The notes under the pieces are model-generated. The model was given only the letters and a program-made list of their open reading frames with translations. It was not told the DNA's origin and searched no databases. Shown piece by piece: positions 8,103 to 16,263 of a stretch of DNA of 64,000 bases. This DNA is from Streptomyces sp. CG1 (GTDB taxonomy: Bacteria; Actinomycetota; Actinomycetes; Streptomycetales; Streptomycetaceae): assembly GCF_041080625.1 (NCBI RefSeq), contig NZ_CP163518.1, positions 6,193,501 through 6,257,500 of the forward strand. The letters are read 5' to 3'. Each line of letters starts with the position of its first letter. The first letter of the stretch is position 1. Made by a program: the position numbers and the translations under genes.

Positions 8103-9170
8103 CTACCTGTTGACCGCCTGAATCTCCTGCACAGTGACTTCCTGAGTCGTGCCGAAGGTGCCGTCGGGCAGATCGCCGCCGACGCCGCCGGTACCGGACC
8201 AGGTGATGCGCCAGGTGACGGTGGCTTTCAGTGGGAACGTGCCGCTGCCGGAGGAGCGGAGGTACTTGATCCCGCAGGGCGGGGCCTGGTCGGCCTTTCC
8301 CGTGGCGTACGGCTCGCCGACGGATCCGTCGGAACTGACCGCGCATTCACCCGAAGCCGGATACGTCTCGGCGTCATCGGTGCCGGGCTCAAGTTTGAGA
8401 GATACAGGCTCGGCGGTCGTGGTGGCCTGGATGTTCAGACCCGTGACGTTCAGCGAGGCGGTGACGGAGACCTTCTTGAACTTGGCCTTGTCCAGCCAGG
8501 CCCAGGTGGAGAGATTGACCTTGGTTGTGTCGCCCGGAGCGAGGGAGGCCTTGGTGCCAGGCAACTGGATCCGATTGTAGGCGAGTTCGGCGAGGATCTC
8601 CGGGGAGACCGCCTTCTTGACGGGTGGGATATCGCCGTTCTTCACCCAGAAGGGGAGATCACTGCATTCCCAGGCGGCCTGGTCGTTGAGTCGTGTCGGG
8701 TCCTGCGCCGAGACCCACCAGTTACCTTTGTCTGCCTTGTCTAGATTGTAGTTCTTGTATTTCCCGTTCTTGTATATGTCCCGGTATTCGGAGACTGACT
8801 CCTTGGCGTAATTGGGTTGTTGCGGGTCGTCGGCCACCATCTTGTAGCCGTCTTCCACCTCCTTGGAGAACTGCTGTGCCGATACCGGTTCGTACCAGCA
8901 GGCAGGCGGAGACCAGTTACCGACTGGGGTGGCCGCGGGAGACGACTGGTCACTGGGGTTCCTGGTGGAACCGGAAAAGGTGACGCGGGACGCAATCGTG
9001 TGCCCGTCCCGCTGTGCAGTCTGGGTCGTCTTGCCCTGAGTGCCTCCACCTGGGCTCAGGTCTGCCCAGGCAGGCGGTGTGATGACGCCGTAGGCAAGGG
9101 CGGTCGCACCTGCCAGAACGGCCCATCTTCGCGAGGCGGTCATTGAGTGATCACTGGTCAGGGAGTGCAT
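8103..9170 (-). CDS. Secreted protein of the VQEIQxVNR family (first intact copy)
   Basis: 355 residues with a signal peptide (SRRWAVLAGATALAYG...PAWA, cleavage near residue 37). The mature part has no recognised enzyme motif. It is rich in beta-type sequence with conserved Trp and Cys residues (PPACWYEP, AWECSDLPFW, GECAVSSDGS, PPCGIKYLR) and ends VQEIQAVNR. The same landmarks occur in the protein at 17259-18335 and in the decayed gene at 1-580. The ATG at 9170 is preceded by AGGGG eight bases upstream and overlaps the lipoprotein gene by 13 bases. A second ATG at 9143 would still leave the signal peptide intact. Pairing with a lipoprotein in both intact loci suggests that the two act together at the cell surface; function unknown. 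Confidence 0.85.
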   Translation of the reverse strand: MHSLTSDHSMTASRRWAVLAGATALAYGVITPPAWADLSPGGGTQGKTTQTAQRDGHTIASRVTFSGSTRNPSDQSSPAATPVGNWSPPACWYEPVSAQQFSKEVEDGYKMVADDPQQPNYAKESVSEYRDIYKNGKYKNYNLDKADKGNWWVSAQDPTRLNDQAAWECSDLPFWVKNGDIPPVKKAVSPEILAELAYNRIQLPGTKASLAPGDTTKVNLSTWAWLDKAKFKKVSVTASLNVTGLNIQATTTAEPVSLKLEPGTDDAETYPASGECAVSSDGSVGEPYATGKADQAPPCGIKYLRSSGSGTFPLKATVTWRITWSGTGGVGGDLPDGTFGTTQEVTVQEIQAVNR

Positions 9171-9814
9171 CCCTTGTTCCCCCTGTCGCTACGGAGAGCA
9201 CTTGTCTGCCAGACGCCCTTGGTGCTTTTCTCTAGACGTGTGATGTAGAGGATGTATGACTTGTCGGTCACGGGATCCTTGTTGATTTTGCCGGTCTTTC
9301 GGCTCTTCCCGTACGCCTTGCCCTCGAAGGAGCAGTAGCTGAGAGTGGCGCTGTTCTTCGCGTAGATGTTGACGCGGGGGTTGAAGTAGCGAGTCGTCCC
9401 GGTGAGGGTGAGGCCCGCGTCCTTGACCTGTTTGACCCACTGGGAGGCTCCCGCGAGGGCATCCCCTGTGTAGTAGAAGCCGAGCGACGGCTCGTCGGGG
9501 TTCGCCTGCGAGAGGGCGTAGTTCGTGGCGTCGATGCGTCGTTCGGTGTCGGCGAGTACCGGATCGTTCTTGGGGTCACCGGTCTTCCAGCCCTCGAAGA
9601 CGTCGTGGACATCGCCGGGAAGTGTGATCTTGGGGCGGCTTGCTCCCTCGTCCGTGGAAGGGCTCGGCGATGCTGAGGTCTTCGTGCCATCGGTGTCGGC
9701 GCCCGCGATCTTGCTGTTGTCCTTCGATGAGCTGCCACCGCTGCCGCACGCCGTCAGCAGGAGGGCTGCGGTCGCAGTCAAGGCGACGGCAACGGGCAGG
9801 GAACGGCGGTTCAC
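9158..9814 (-). CDS. Lipoprotein partner of the secreted VQEIQxVNR protein (first copy)
   Basis: 218 residues starting with a GTG that has GGGAG six bases upstream. The N-terminus is a lipoprotein signal, ALLLTAC followed by GSGGSSS, then a Ser/Thr/Pro spacer, then a compact domain of about 150 residues. A paralogue at 18332-18970 shares the same order of landmarks: a helix with DAxxALxxANP/DPNDP, FYYTG or YYSGG, TGTxRYxN, a Cys in SYCSFEGKAYGK versus AFCRNQAKSYSK, and TGKI/V. Fold and role are not recognised; NTF2-like proteins have comparable size. It is the first gene of a two-gene operon with the secreted protein. Confidence 0.85.
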   Translation of the reverse strand: MNRRSLPVAVALTATAALLLTACGSGGSSSKDNSKIAGADTDGTKTSASPSPSTDEGASRPKITLPGDVHDVFEGWKTGDPKNDPVLADTERRIDATNYALSQANPDEPSLGFYYTGDALAGASQWVKQVKDAGLTLTGTTRYFNPRVNIYAKNSATLSYCSFEGKAYGKSRKTGKINKDPVTDKSYILYITRLEKSTKGVWQTSALRSDRGNKGCTP

Positions 9815-10237
9815 GATCGACTCCCAACAGTGAAGAGGTCTTATGTCGTTTGGCCAATGAGCCTGACGCTACAGGCGTGGTTCTCGGTTTCACCAGAGCG
9901 GACCGACCACGGGGGGCGTGGCAGCCTGCTGCCTACGTCACACAGGTGGAGTGGGGTCGGCTCGGTCGGGCGGGATCCCGGCTTTCGTGACCGAATTGTG
10001 CAGGCCCAGTGGGTGATGGGTGAGGAACGGGTCCTCGTCTTGCTGCTGAAGGCGAGGAGTCGGGACGCGCCTTGAGGGGCTTATGTGCGGCTGATACGGT
10101 GCGATGGCTTGACACTCGCCCCGGCGCTGGTTATCCGGACGCGGCAAGTCGGCGGAGTGTCCCGGGTGTCGTGAACGGCCCGGTCGTGAGCGGAATCTGA
10201 CAGGCGAGACTTTCTTGGGTGTACGGGGAGCGGTTGC
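9815..10237. other. Divergent intergenic region before the tad operon
   Basis: This 423-base region separates the minus-strand lipoprotein operon from the plus-strand pilus operon. Apart from the promoter at 10109-10137, nothing with recognisable structure was found. A short plus-strand frame (9830-10075) has no ribosome site or resemblance and is not called. Confidence 0.5.
10109..10137 (+). promoter_or_regulatory. Likely promoter of the tad/Flp operon
   Basis: TTGACA (10109-10114) and TATCCG (10132-10137) are separated by 17 bases, a good fit to a housekeeping HrdB-type promoter. It lies about 100 bases before the first tad gene. Confidence 0.5.
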
Positions 10238-10987
10238 GTGAAGATCCAAGAGCGTACGGGGGCGGGCGCCGGTCGTTCTGCCGCTCCGGCTCAGGCGCCG
10301 GTAGGCGACCGGCTTCCCACGCCGCCGCGGGAGCGCAAGCCCGCACTGGCAGCGCTCGCGGTGCTGCTGATCCTGCTCGGTGCGCTGGGCGCGACCACGC
10401 TGGTGCTGCGTGCCGGGAACCGGATCGAGGTCGTCAAGGTGACGCAGCCGATCCAGGCCGGGCAGTCCGTCAACACCAGCAACTCCACGTCCGTGATGGT
10501 CGCCGACGACAGCAGCATCGACTACGTCCGGTGGGACCAGCTGGGCGCCCTGAAGGACTACAAGGCGCGGACCACGATCTACCCGGGCACGATCGTCGTG
10601 GGTCAGATGTTCACCAAGGGGAATGTGCTGCCGGCCGGCAAGGCCGTCGTCGGTGTCTCCCTCAAGGACGGCCAGTACCCGGCGGACATCCAGCCCGGTG
10701 ACACGGTCGCCGTCTACAACGTCGGGAGCAGCAGCTCCAGTTCTAGCTCGAGCAAGACCGGTACCGGTACCGGAGCCGGCACGGGTGCCGGCTCCGCCTC
10801 CGGTTCCTCCGGCGGTCCCCTCACCACCGCCAAGGTGGGAAACATGAAGGACTCCGGCGACGCCACCATCAGCACCGGCAACCTCTCGCTGACCCTGATC
10901 GTCGACCAGGCCGACGCCGCCGCCGTGGCACGCGCCGCCTCCGACGGCGCTGTCGCCGTCGTGCACGTCTCCGGCTCCGGCAACTAG
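10238..10987 (+). CDS. cpaB: CpaB/SAF-domain Flp pilus assembly protein
   Basis: 249 residues. An N-terminal cytoplasmic segment is followed by one transmembrane helix (about residues 34-56, ALAALAVLLILLGALGATTL). An extracytoplasmic SAF-type domain follows, with VTQPIQAGQSV and PGTIVVGQMF typical of RcpC/CpaB proteins. A Ser/Gly/Thr low-complexity stretch (about 167-190) splits it from a C-terminal lobe. In Tad systems this protein acts in the envelope near the assembly platform. The GTG start has GGGGAG seven bases upstream. It is the first gene of the tad operon and lies 17 bases before the CpaE-like gene. The low-complexity insert is made of GTGTG/GAGTG-type repeats. Confidence 0.8.
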   Translation: MKIQERTGAGAGRSAAPAQAPVGDRLPTPPRERKPALAALAVLLILLGALGATTLVLRAGNRIEVVKVTQPIQAGQSVNTSNSTSVMVADDSSIDYVRWDQLGALKDYKARTTIYPGTIVVGQMFTKGNVLPAGKAVVGVSLKDGQYPADIQPGDTVAVYNVGSSSSSSSSSKTGTGTGAGTGAGSASGSSGGPLTTAKVGNMKDSGDATISTGNLSLTLIVDQADAAAVARAASDGAVAVVHVSGSGN

Positions 10988-11004
10988 AAGGCGGCCCCCA
11001 CCCC

Positions 11005-12213
11005 ATGGCGCTCATCGCTCTCGCCGCCGACAAGGGTTCCCCCGGTGTCACCACGGCGGCCGTCGCGCTCGCCGCTGTCTGGCCGCGCCGTGTCCTGCTC
11101 GCCGAGACCGACCCTGCGGGCGGTGACCTCGTGTACCGCAGTACCGCCGCGCACGGCGGGCCGCTCAACCCCAACACTGGTCTGCTGTCGATAGCCGCGA
11201 CCGCCCGGCGCGGGCTGGTGCCCGACCAACTGTGGGACCACGTACAGCCGTTGAGTGGCGGGCTCGAGGTGCTCGTGGGTCTCGGCATCGCCGAGCAGGC
11301 CGCCGGGCTCGCCAGCCTGTGGCCGACCCTCGGACGCTCCTTCGCCGCCCTTGCCGACTCGCCCCAGGCGCCCGCCGACGTCATCGCCGACTGCGGACGT
11401 ATCAGCGGCGACACCCCGGCCGTCGAGCTGTTCCCGCACGCGGCGCTCGTGCTGCTCCTCTCCCGTACCGAGCCGGAGGCGCTGGCCCGGGTCCGGGACC
11501 GGGCCGCCCACCTGTCCACGCGGCTGCACGGGGGGTCGCGCGGTGCCGCCGCCCTCGCCACCCCGCTCATCGGTGTCGTTCTGATCGCCGACCCGGCCGG
11601 CTCCGGCAAGCTCGTCAACCAGGTCAACGACATGCTGGTGCACGCCCAGACCGGCGCCCGGGTCGTCGGCACCCTCGCGGACGACCCGGGCGGCGCCGAC
11701 ATGCTGGCCGGTCGTAAGCGCGGCCGCCTCGACAAGTCCCTGCTGGTCCGCTCGGCCCGCAAGATCGCCGCCGATCTGAACCAGCAGTACGGCGCCGCCT
11801 GGGCCGTCTCCGCCCAGGCCCACCAGACCCAGCAGGTCCAGCAGGCCCACCAGACCCAGTACCGCCAGGCCCAGCAGGGCGCGCATCAGCAGCCCCAGCA
11901 GGGCGGACACCCTCAGGCTCAGCAAGGCGGTCAGCACCAGCCTCAGCAGGGCGGGCACGCCCAGCCTCAGCAGGGCGGCTACGGCTACCCCCAGGCCCAG
12001 CAGGGCGCGCAGGCCCAGCAAGCCCAGCAAGCCGGCCACCCCCAGGCCCAGCAGCCCCACCAAGGCGGGCCCCACCAGACTCAGCAAGGCCAGGCTCAGC
12101 AAGGCCAGCCGCAGCCGCCATACCAGCCCCAGCAAGGCCAGGCCCAGGCTCAGCAAGGCCAGCCGCAGCCGCCGTACCAGTCCCAGCAGGGCCACGCGGG
12201 GGCCGGCCGATGA
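11005..12213 (+). CDS. cpaE: CpaE/TadZ-like MinD-family ATPase with Gln-rich tail
   Basis: 402 residues. Residues 1-265 are a MinD/ParA-type domain with a deviant Walker A (DKGSPGVTTAAVALA), an ETDPAGGDL motif and DCGR in the Walker B position. TadZ/CpaE proteins localise the pilus machine at a pole or septum. There is no receiver domain, unlike the classical CpaE. The last 135 residues or so are almost entirely Gln, Ala, Gly, His and Pro, in irregular repeats around QAQQGG and QPPYQ, and are probably disordered. The stop overlaps the next gene's start by four bases (ATGA). The tail looks expanded by slippage in CAG/GGC-rich DNA. Confidence 0.8.
   Translation: MALIALAADKGSPGVTTAAVALAAVWPRRVLLAETDPAGGDLVYRSTAAHGGPLNPNTGLLSIAATARRGLVPDQLWDHVQPLSGGLEVLVGLGIAEQAAGLASLWPTLGRSFAALADSPQAPADVIADCGRISGDTPAVELFPHAALVLLLSRTEPEALARVRDRAAHLSTRLHGGSRGAAALATPLIGVVLIADPAGSGKLVNQVNDMLVHAQTGARVVGTLADDPGGADMLAGRKRGRLDKSLLVRSARKIAADLNQQYGAAWAVSAQAHQTQQVQQAHQTQYRQAQQGAHQQPQQGGHPQAQQGGQHQPQQGGHAQPQQGGYGYPQAQQGAQAQQAQQAGHPQAQQPHQGGPHQTQQGQAQQGQPQPPYQPQQGQAQAQQGQPQPPYQSQQGHAGAGR
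11820..12195 (+). repeat. Degenerate Gln-codon repeats in the CpaE-like gene
   Basis: Short irregular tandem units built from CAGCAGGGC, CAGCAAGGC and GGCCAG blocks encode the Gln-rich C-terminal tail. The longest near-identical blocks, around 12085-12130 and 12130-12180, encode GQAQQGQPQPPYQ twice. Confidence 0.7.
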
Positions 12214-13517
12214 CCGCTGTCGACCACCAGCTGGTCAAGCGGTTCCGGCAGGACGCCGGTGACCGGATCGCCGAGCAGCGGCGGCTGGACCAGGTCAGTG
12301 GTGTCGCGCCGATGTCCACCGAGGACGAGCGGCAGTACGCCCGCGCGGTGATCGCGCAGATCCTGGAGGAGCACGCCCGCGCCGAGATCAACGCGGGCCG
12401 GACGCCGCTGGACGCCGAGACCGAGGAGAAGTACGCCGCCGCCGTGCACGCGGCGCTGTTCGGCGTGGGGCGGCTCCAGCCGCTGCTGGACGACCCTGAG
12501 GTCGAGAACATCGACATCAACGGCTGCGACCAGGTCTTCGTCGGCTTCGCCGACGGGCGTGAGGTGACGGGCGAGCCCGTCGCCGACTCCGACGAGGAGC
12601 TCATCGAGCTGATACAGGTGCTCGGCGCCTACTCCGGTCTGTCCTCGCGGCCCTTCGACTCCGCCAACCCGCAGCTGGACCTGCGGCTGCCCGACGGCTC
12701 CCGGCTCTCCGCCGTCATGGACGTCGCCCGGCGGCCCGCGCTGTCCATCCGACGCGCCCGCATGGGCAAGGTGTTCATATCCGACCTGGTCGGCAACGGC
12801 ACACTGACGCCGGAGGTCGCCCACTTCATGGCCTGCGCGGTCCGCGCCCGCAAGAACATCATGATCGCCGGCGCCACCAACGCCGGTAAGACCACCCTGC
12901 TGCGGGCGCTCGCCAACGAGATCCCGCCGCACGAGCGGCTCATCACCGTCGAGCGCGCCCTGGAACTGGGCCTCGACACCTTCCCCGACCTGCACCCGAA
13001 CGTCGTCGCGTTCGAGGAGCGGCTGCCCAACTCCGAGGGGCAGGGCGCCATCCCCATGGCGGAGCTGGTGCGCAGGTCGCTGCGTATGAACCCGTCCCGC
13101 GTCATCGTCGGCGAGGTGCTGGGCGACGAGATCGTCACTATGCTGAACGCGATGTCGCAGGGCAACGACGGCTCGCTGTCCACGATCCACGCCAACAGCT
13201 CCAGCGAGGTCTTCAACCGTATTTCGACGTACGCGTTGCAGGCGTCCGAGCGGCTGCCCATCGAGGCCAGCCAGATGCTGATCGCGGGCGCGGTCAACTT
13301 CGTCGTCTTCATCCAGCGGCGCAACAACTACCAGACCGGCGGCCGGCTCCAGCGCATGGTCACCTCCGTCCGGGAGGTCAACGGCGTCGACGGCCGTGTG
13401 CTGTCCAGTGAGATCTTCGCCGAGGCCCCGGACGGACGGGTCGTACCGCATGCGCCCATCTCCTGCCTGGAGGACCTGATGGCCCTGGGCTACCGGCCCC
13501 ACGGAAGCTGGGGGTGA
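12210..13517 (+). CDS. tadA: Flp pilus assembly ATPase TadA/CpaF
   Basis: 435 residues, usual length for CpaF-type type II/IV secretion ATPases. The N-terminal helical domain is followed by the RecA-like core with Walker A GATNAGKTT at 221-229. The Asp-box region (VERALEL), Walker B (SRVIVGEVLGDE) and the His-box (GNDGSLSTIHANSS) follow. The hexamer supplies energy for pilin extraction or assembly at the cytoplasmic face. The ATG overlaps the preceding stop (ATGA), and its own stop overlaps tadB (GTGA), giving tight translational coupling. Confidence 0.95.
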   Translation: MTAVDHQLVKRFRQDAGDRIAEQRRLDQVSGVAPMSTEDERQYARAVIAQILEEHARAEINAGRTPLDAETEEKYAAAVHAALFGVGRLQPLLDDPEVENIDINGCDQVFVGFADGREVTGEPVADSDEELIELIQVLGAYSGLSSRPFDSANPQLDLRLPDGSRLSAVMDVARRPALSIRRARMGKVFISDLVGNGTLTPEVAHFMACAVRARKNIMIAGATNAGKTTLLRALANEIPPHERLITVERALELGLDTFPDLHPNVVAFEERLPNSEGQGAIPMAELVRRSLRMNPSRVIVGEVLGDEIVTMLNAMSQGNDGSLSTIHANSSSEVFNRISTYALQASERLPIEASQMLIAGAVNFVVFIQRRNNYQTGGRLQRMVTSVREVNGVDGRVLSSEIFAEAPDGRVVPHAPISCLEDLMALGYRPHGSWG

Positions 13518-14464
13518 GCATGGACTTCGGTGCACTCGGGGCCCTGTTCTCGACCACGGTCCTGTACTCCATCGGCAGCGGAGTCGCCGTCGGCGGCGGA
13601 CTCGCGCTGCTGCTGATCGCGATCCGCGGCCTGCCCGCGAAGCCCGAGCACGAGAAGCAGCGCGCCAACGAACGCGCCGCCGAACTCATGCGGTTCGCCG
13701 GGCAGCGCGGCTCGCTGGCCGTCATCGTCGGCCTCGTGGTGCTGCTGCTGACCCGCTGGGCAGTGGCGGGCGTCGCCGCGGGCGTCCTCGTCTTCTTCTG
13801 GGACCGGCTCTTCGGCGGTGCCGCCGAAGAACGCGCCGCCATGCGCCGCGTGGAGGCACTCGCCTCCTGGACCGAGTCCCTGCGTGACACCATCGCCGGC
13901 GCCGTCGGCCTGGAGCAGGCCATCCCCGCGTCCGCGCGGGCGGCCGCCCCCGTCCTGCGGCCGCACCTCGACGCGCTCGTCGACCGGTTGCGCGCCCGCA
14001 CGCCGCTGCCCGACGCGCTGCACATCCTCGCTGACGAGATCGACGACGCGTCCGCCGACATCATCGTCGCCGCGCTGATCCTCAACGCCCGGCTGCGCGG
14101 CCCCGGTCTGCGGCAGGTGCTCGGCGCGCTCGCCAAGTCCGCGCGCGAGGAGGTCGACATGCGCCAGCGGGTGATGGCCCAACGCGCCTCCACCCGGCGC
14201 TCGGTACAGATCGTCGTCGCCGTGTCGGTCGCGTTCGTCCTCGGACTCGCCGTCTTCAACCGGGACTTCGTCGCACCGTACGGCACCCCCGTCGGACAGC
14301 TCGTACTCGCCCTGGTCTGCGCTCTGTTCGCGCTCGGTTTCTGGTGGCTGCGCAAGCTGTCCACCATCGAGACGCCCGAACGGTTCCTGGTCCGGGACGA
14401 GTCGGCGGTCCAGTTCGTACGGCCACGCACGCCGGCGGCCCAGGAAGAGGGGGTACGGGGATGA
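13514..14464 (+). CDS. tadB: Flp pilus assembly platform protein TadB
   Basis: 316 residues of the type II secretion system F family. Predicted membrane helices lie near residues 15-35, 75-97 and two at 240-285. The cytoplasmic four-helix GspF domain sits between (about 110-235; LASWTESLRDTIAGAVGLEQAI). TadB and TadC together form the inner-membrane platform that TadA drives. Starts with GTG in a GTGA overlap with tadA; the next gene overlaps by ATGA. Confidence 0.9.
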   Translation: MSMDFGALGALFSTTVLYSIGSGVAVGGGLALLLIAIRGLPAKPEHEKQRANERAAELMRFAGQRGSLAVIVGLVVLLLTRWAVAGVAAGVLVFFWDRLFGGAAEERAAMRRVEALASWTESLRDTIAGAVGLEQAIPASARAAAPVLRPHLDALVDRLRARTPLPDALHILADEIDDASADIIVAALILNARLRGPGLRQVLGALAKSAREEVDMRQRVMAQRASTRRSVQIVVAVSVAFVLGLAVFNRDFVAPYGTPVGQLVLALVCALFALGFWWLRKLSTIETPERFLVRDESAVQFVRPRTPAAQEEGVRG

Positions 14465-15384
14465 GTCTCACGCTGCCGATCATCGTCGGCGTCGTCTTCG
14501 GCCTGGGCGTCTACGCGCTGATCCGCGCCCTGATGCCGTCCAGGCGCAGTGCGGTCGCCCAGGTCGCGCGGATCGACGCGCTGCGGGCACGCGGAACGGC
14601 GTACGGGTCCGCGCGCCAGACGAAGGAGGCCCAGGGCCGGCTCGGCTCGCTGCGCGCCCGCATCGGGGTACGCATCTCGGAGTTCTACCTCCAGCAGGGC
14701 TGGGAACAGCGCTCGCTCCGCGCCGACCTGGCCGTCCTGGAGCGGAGTTGGGAGAATTTCCTCGCGACCAAGGTGCTGCTGGCGGTGGCCGGTCTGATCT
14801 TCGGGCCGTTCCTCTTCGCCGTGGTCTGGACGATGGGCTTCGGCTCCAGCCCGGTCATCCCGGTCTGGCTGGCCCTGCTCTGCGCGGCCCTGTTCTTCTT
14901 CCTGCCCGATCTGGAGGTACGGCGGGACGCGGCCGACAAGCGCCGGGACCTGCGCCGGGTCATCGGGGCGTATCTGGACCTGGTGTCGATGAGCCTGGCC
15001 GGCGGACGCGGTCTGCCGGAGGCGCTGATGGCGGCGGCGGAGATCTCCGACGGCTGGGCCAACCAGCGCATCCGCAACGCACTGGCCGACGCCCGCATCA
15101 CCGGTCACAGCCAGTGGCACGCCCTGGGGATGCTCGGCGAGGAACTGGGCGTGGAGGAGCTGAAGGACCTCTCCGCCTCCCTGGCGCTGGTCCAGGACGA
15201 CGGTGCCAAGGTGCGCGAGTCACTCGCCTCCCGCGCCGAGACCATGCGGCACCGCGAACTCTCCGAGATCGAGGGCAGTGCGGGCGAGAAGTCCCAGTCG
15301 ATGCTCGTGGCACAGTTGCTGCTGTGCGCGGGCTTCCTGGTGTTCCTGATCTTCCCGGCGGCGATGCGGGTGTTCCAGGTGTGA
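14461..15384 (+). CDS. tadC: Flp pilus assembly platform protein TadC
   Basis: 307 residues, second type II secretion system F-domain protein of the pair. A helix at the N-terminus (LPIIVGVVFGLGVYALI), two helices around 105-150, a GspF cytoplasmic domain with DLVSMSLAGGRGLPEAL, and a C-terminal helix LLLCAGFLVFLIFPAAM are visible. The start at 14461 is chosen because it overlaps the tadB stop (ATGA); a longer in-frame extension to 14344 would read antisense-like low-quality sequence inside tadB. Confidence 0.9.
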   Translation: MSLTLPIIVGVVFGLGVYALIRALMPSRRSAVAQVARIDALRARGTAYGSARQTKEAQGRLGSLRARIGVRISEFYLQQGWEQRSLRADLAVLERSWENFLATKVLLAVAGLIFGPFLFAVVWTMGFGSSPVIPVWLALLCAALFFFLPDLEVRRDAADKRRDLRRVIGAYLDLVSMSLAGGRGLPEALMAAAEISDGWANQRIRNALADARITGHSQWHALGMLGEELGVEELKDLSASLALVQDDGAKVRESLASRAETMRHRELSEIEGSAGEKSQSMLVAQLLLCAGFLVFLIFPAAMRVFQV

Positions 15385-15467
15385 GCCGTTTTCCCTGAGT
15401 GCTTCCCAAGGTGCGCGAAACCTACTGCCAACTGCTGTATCGAGAGAACAAAGGGGGACAACCCACA

Positions 15468-15719
15468 ATGAACACACGGAACTTCAACACCGGGATTCCG
15501 GCGCTGGACTTCCTGGTCACCTTCCTGCGCGGGCGCGTCGAGCGGGCCCGCTCCGGTGAACTGGACCGCGGGGCCTCGGCGGTGGAGTGGGTCATCATCT
15601 CCGCGGTCGTCGTGGCGATCGTCGGCGTGGTGGCCGCGATCATCAACGGAGCCCTGAAGGGCGGTGCCACCAAGGTCGGTGACTGCATCAAGGGCGCAAG
15701 CGCGGACAAGACCTGCTGA
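15468..15719 (+). CDS. flp: Flp-type major pilin
   Basis: 83 residues. The prepilin leader ends RG, and the mature protein would begin ASAVEW, with Glu at position +5 after cleavage between Gly35 and Ala36, as required by TadV/A24 peptidases. A single hydrophobic helix follows (VIISAVVVAIVGVVAAIING). The C-terminus has a Cys pair (DCIKGASADKTC), possibly a disulfide after export. The leader is longer than in classical Flp pilins. AAGGGGGA precedes the ATG by about 10 bases. It is separated from tadC by 83 bases, so it may be expressed at its own level. Confidence 0.9.
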   Translation: MNTRNFNTGIPALDFLVTFLRGRVERARSGELDRGASAVEWVIISAVVVAIVGVVAAIINGALKGGATKVGDCIKGASADKTC

Positions 15720-15720
15720 C

Positions 15721-15790
15721 CGGTCGTAGAGCGAACGGTCACAGGACGAGCGGCCGTAGAGCGATCGGTCACAGGGCGAACGGTCTTAGG
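15721..15790 (+). repeat. 30-bp direct repeats after the pilin gene
   Basis: Two 30-bp units (15721-15750 and 15751-15780, four differences) begin right after the pilin stop, and a third partial copy begins at 15781. The unit contains CGGTCGTAGAGCGA and CGGTCACAGG. No hairpin terminator is present here, so transcription may continue into tadE. Confidence 0.75.
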
Positions 15791-15801
15791 ACAGAACGGG
15801 G

Positions 15802-16263
15802 ATGACGGGGGTAGTGGTGAGTCTCGGCAACTGGGTGCGTCGCCGGGCGGCGGCGGCACGTGGCCGGACCGCCGACTCCGGCATGACCGCGATCGAGTTC
15901 GTGCTGCTCACGCCGGTCCTCTTCTTCATGATCTTCGCGACCGTGCAGTTCGCCCTGTACTTCTTCGCGGACCACGTGGCCCAGGCCGCGGCCCAGGCGG
16001 GGGCCCGCAAGGCCCGCGCCACGGCCGACGAGCAGCCCGGCGCCTGGCGCGGTGAGGCGCGGGACGTGGTCGACTCCTACATCCGTCAGCTCGGTCCGCA
16101 GCTGGTGCTCTCACCGGACGTGCAGACCATCCAGCCGGAACAGCACACGGTCGGGGTGGAGATCTCGGCGCGGATACCGACCGTGTTCCCGGGCCTGGAC
16201 CTCACCGTCCACGCGCAGTCGGTGGGACCGGTGGAGCGGTTCGTGAAGGAGGGTGGGAACTGA
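15802..16263 (+). CDS. tadE: TadE-like pseudopilin
   Basis: 153 residues. An A24-type cleavage context DSG|MTAIEF is followed by a hydrophobic helix (VLLTPVLFFMIFATVQFALY), then a domain of about 100 residues. Minor pseudopilins of the TadE family are processed by the prepilin peptidase and prime pilus assembly. The ATG at 15802 is listed; a GTG at 15817 with GGGGG six bases upstream is at least as good. Confidence 0.85.
   Translation: MTGVVVSLGNWVRRRAAAARGRTADSGMTAIEFVLLTPVLFFMIFATVQFALYFFADHVAQAAAQAGARKARATADEQPGAWRGEARDVVDSYIRQLGPQLVLSPDVQTIQPEQHTVGVEISARIPTVFPGLDLTVHAQSVGPVERFVKEGGN

Noticed and set aside
9830..10075. 81-codon plus-strand frame before the tad operon
   Set aside because: No ribosome site, no resemblance, and it ends before the promoter of cpaB.
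13378..15120. 580-codon minus-strand open frame in the tad operon
   Set aside because: Antisense to tadA-tadC; no ribosome site or family pattern.
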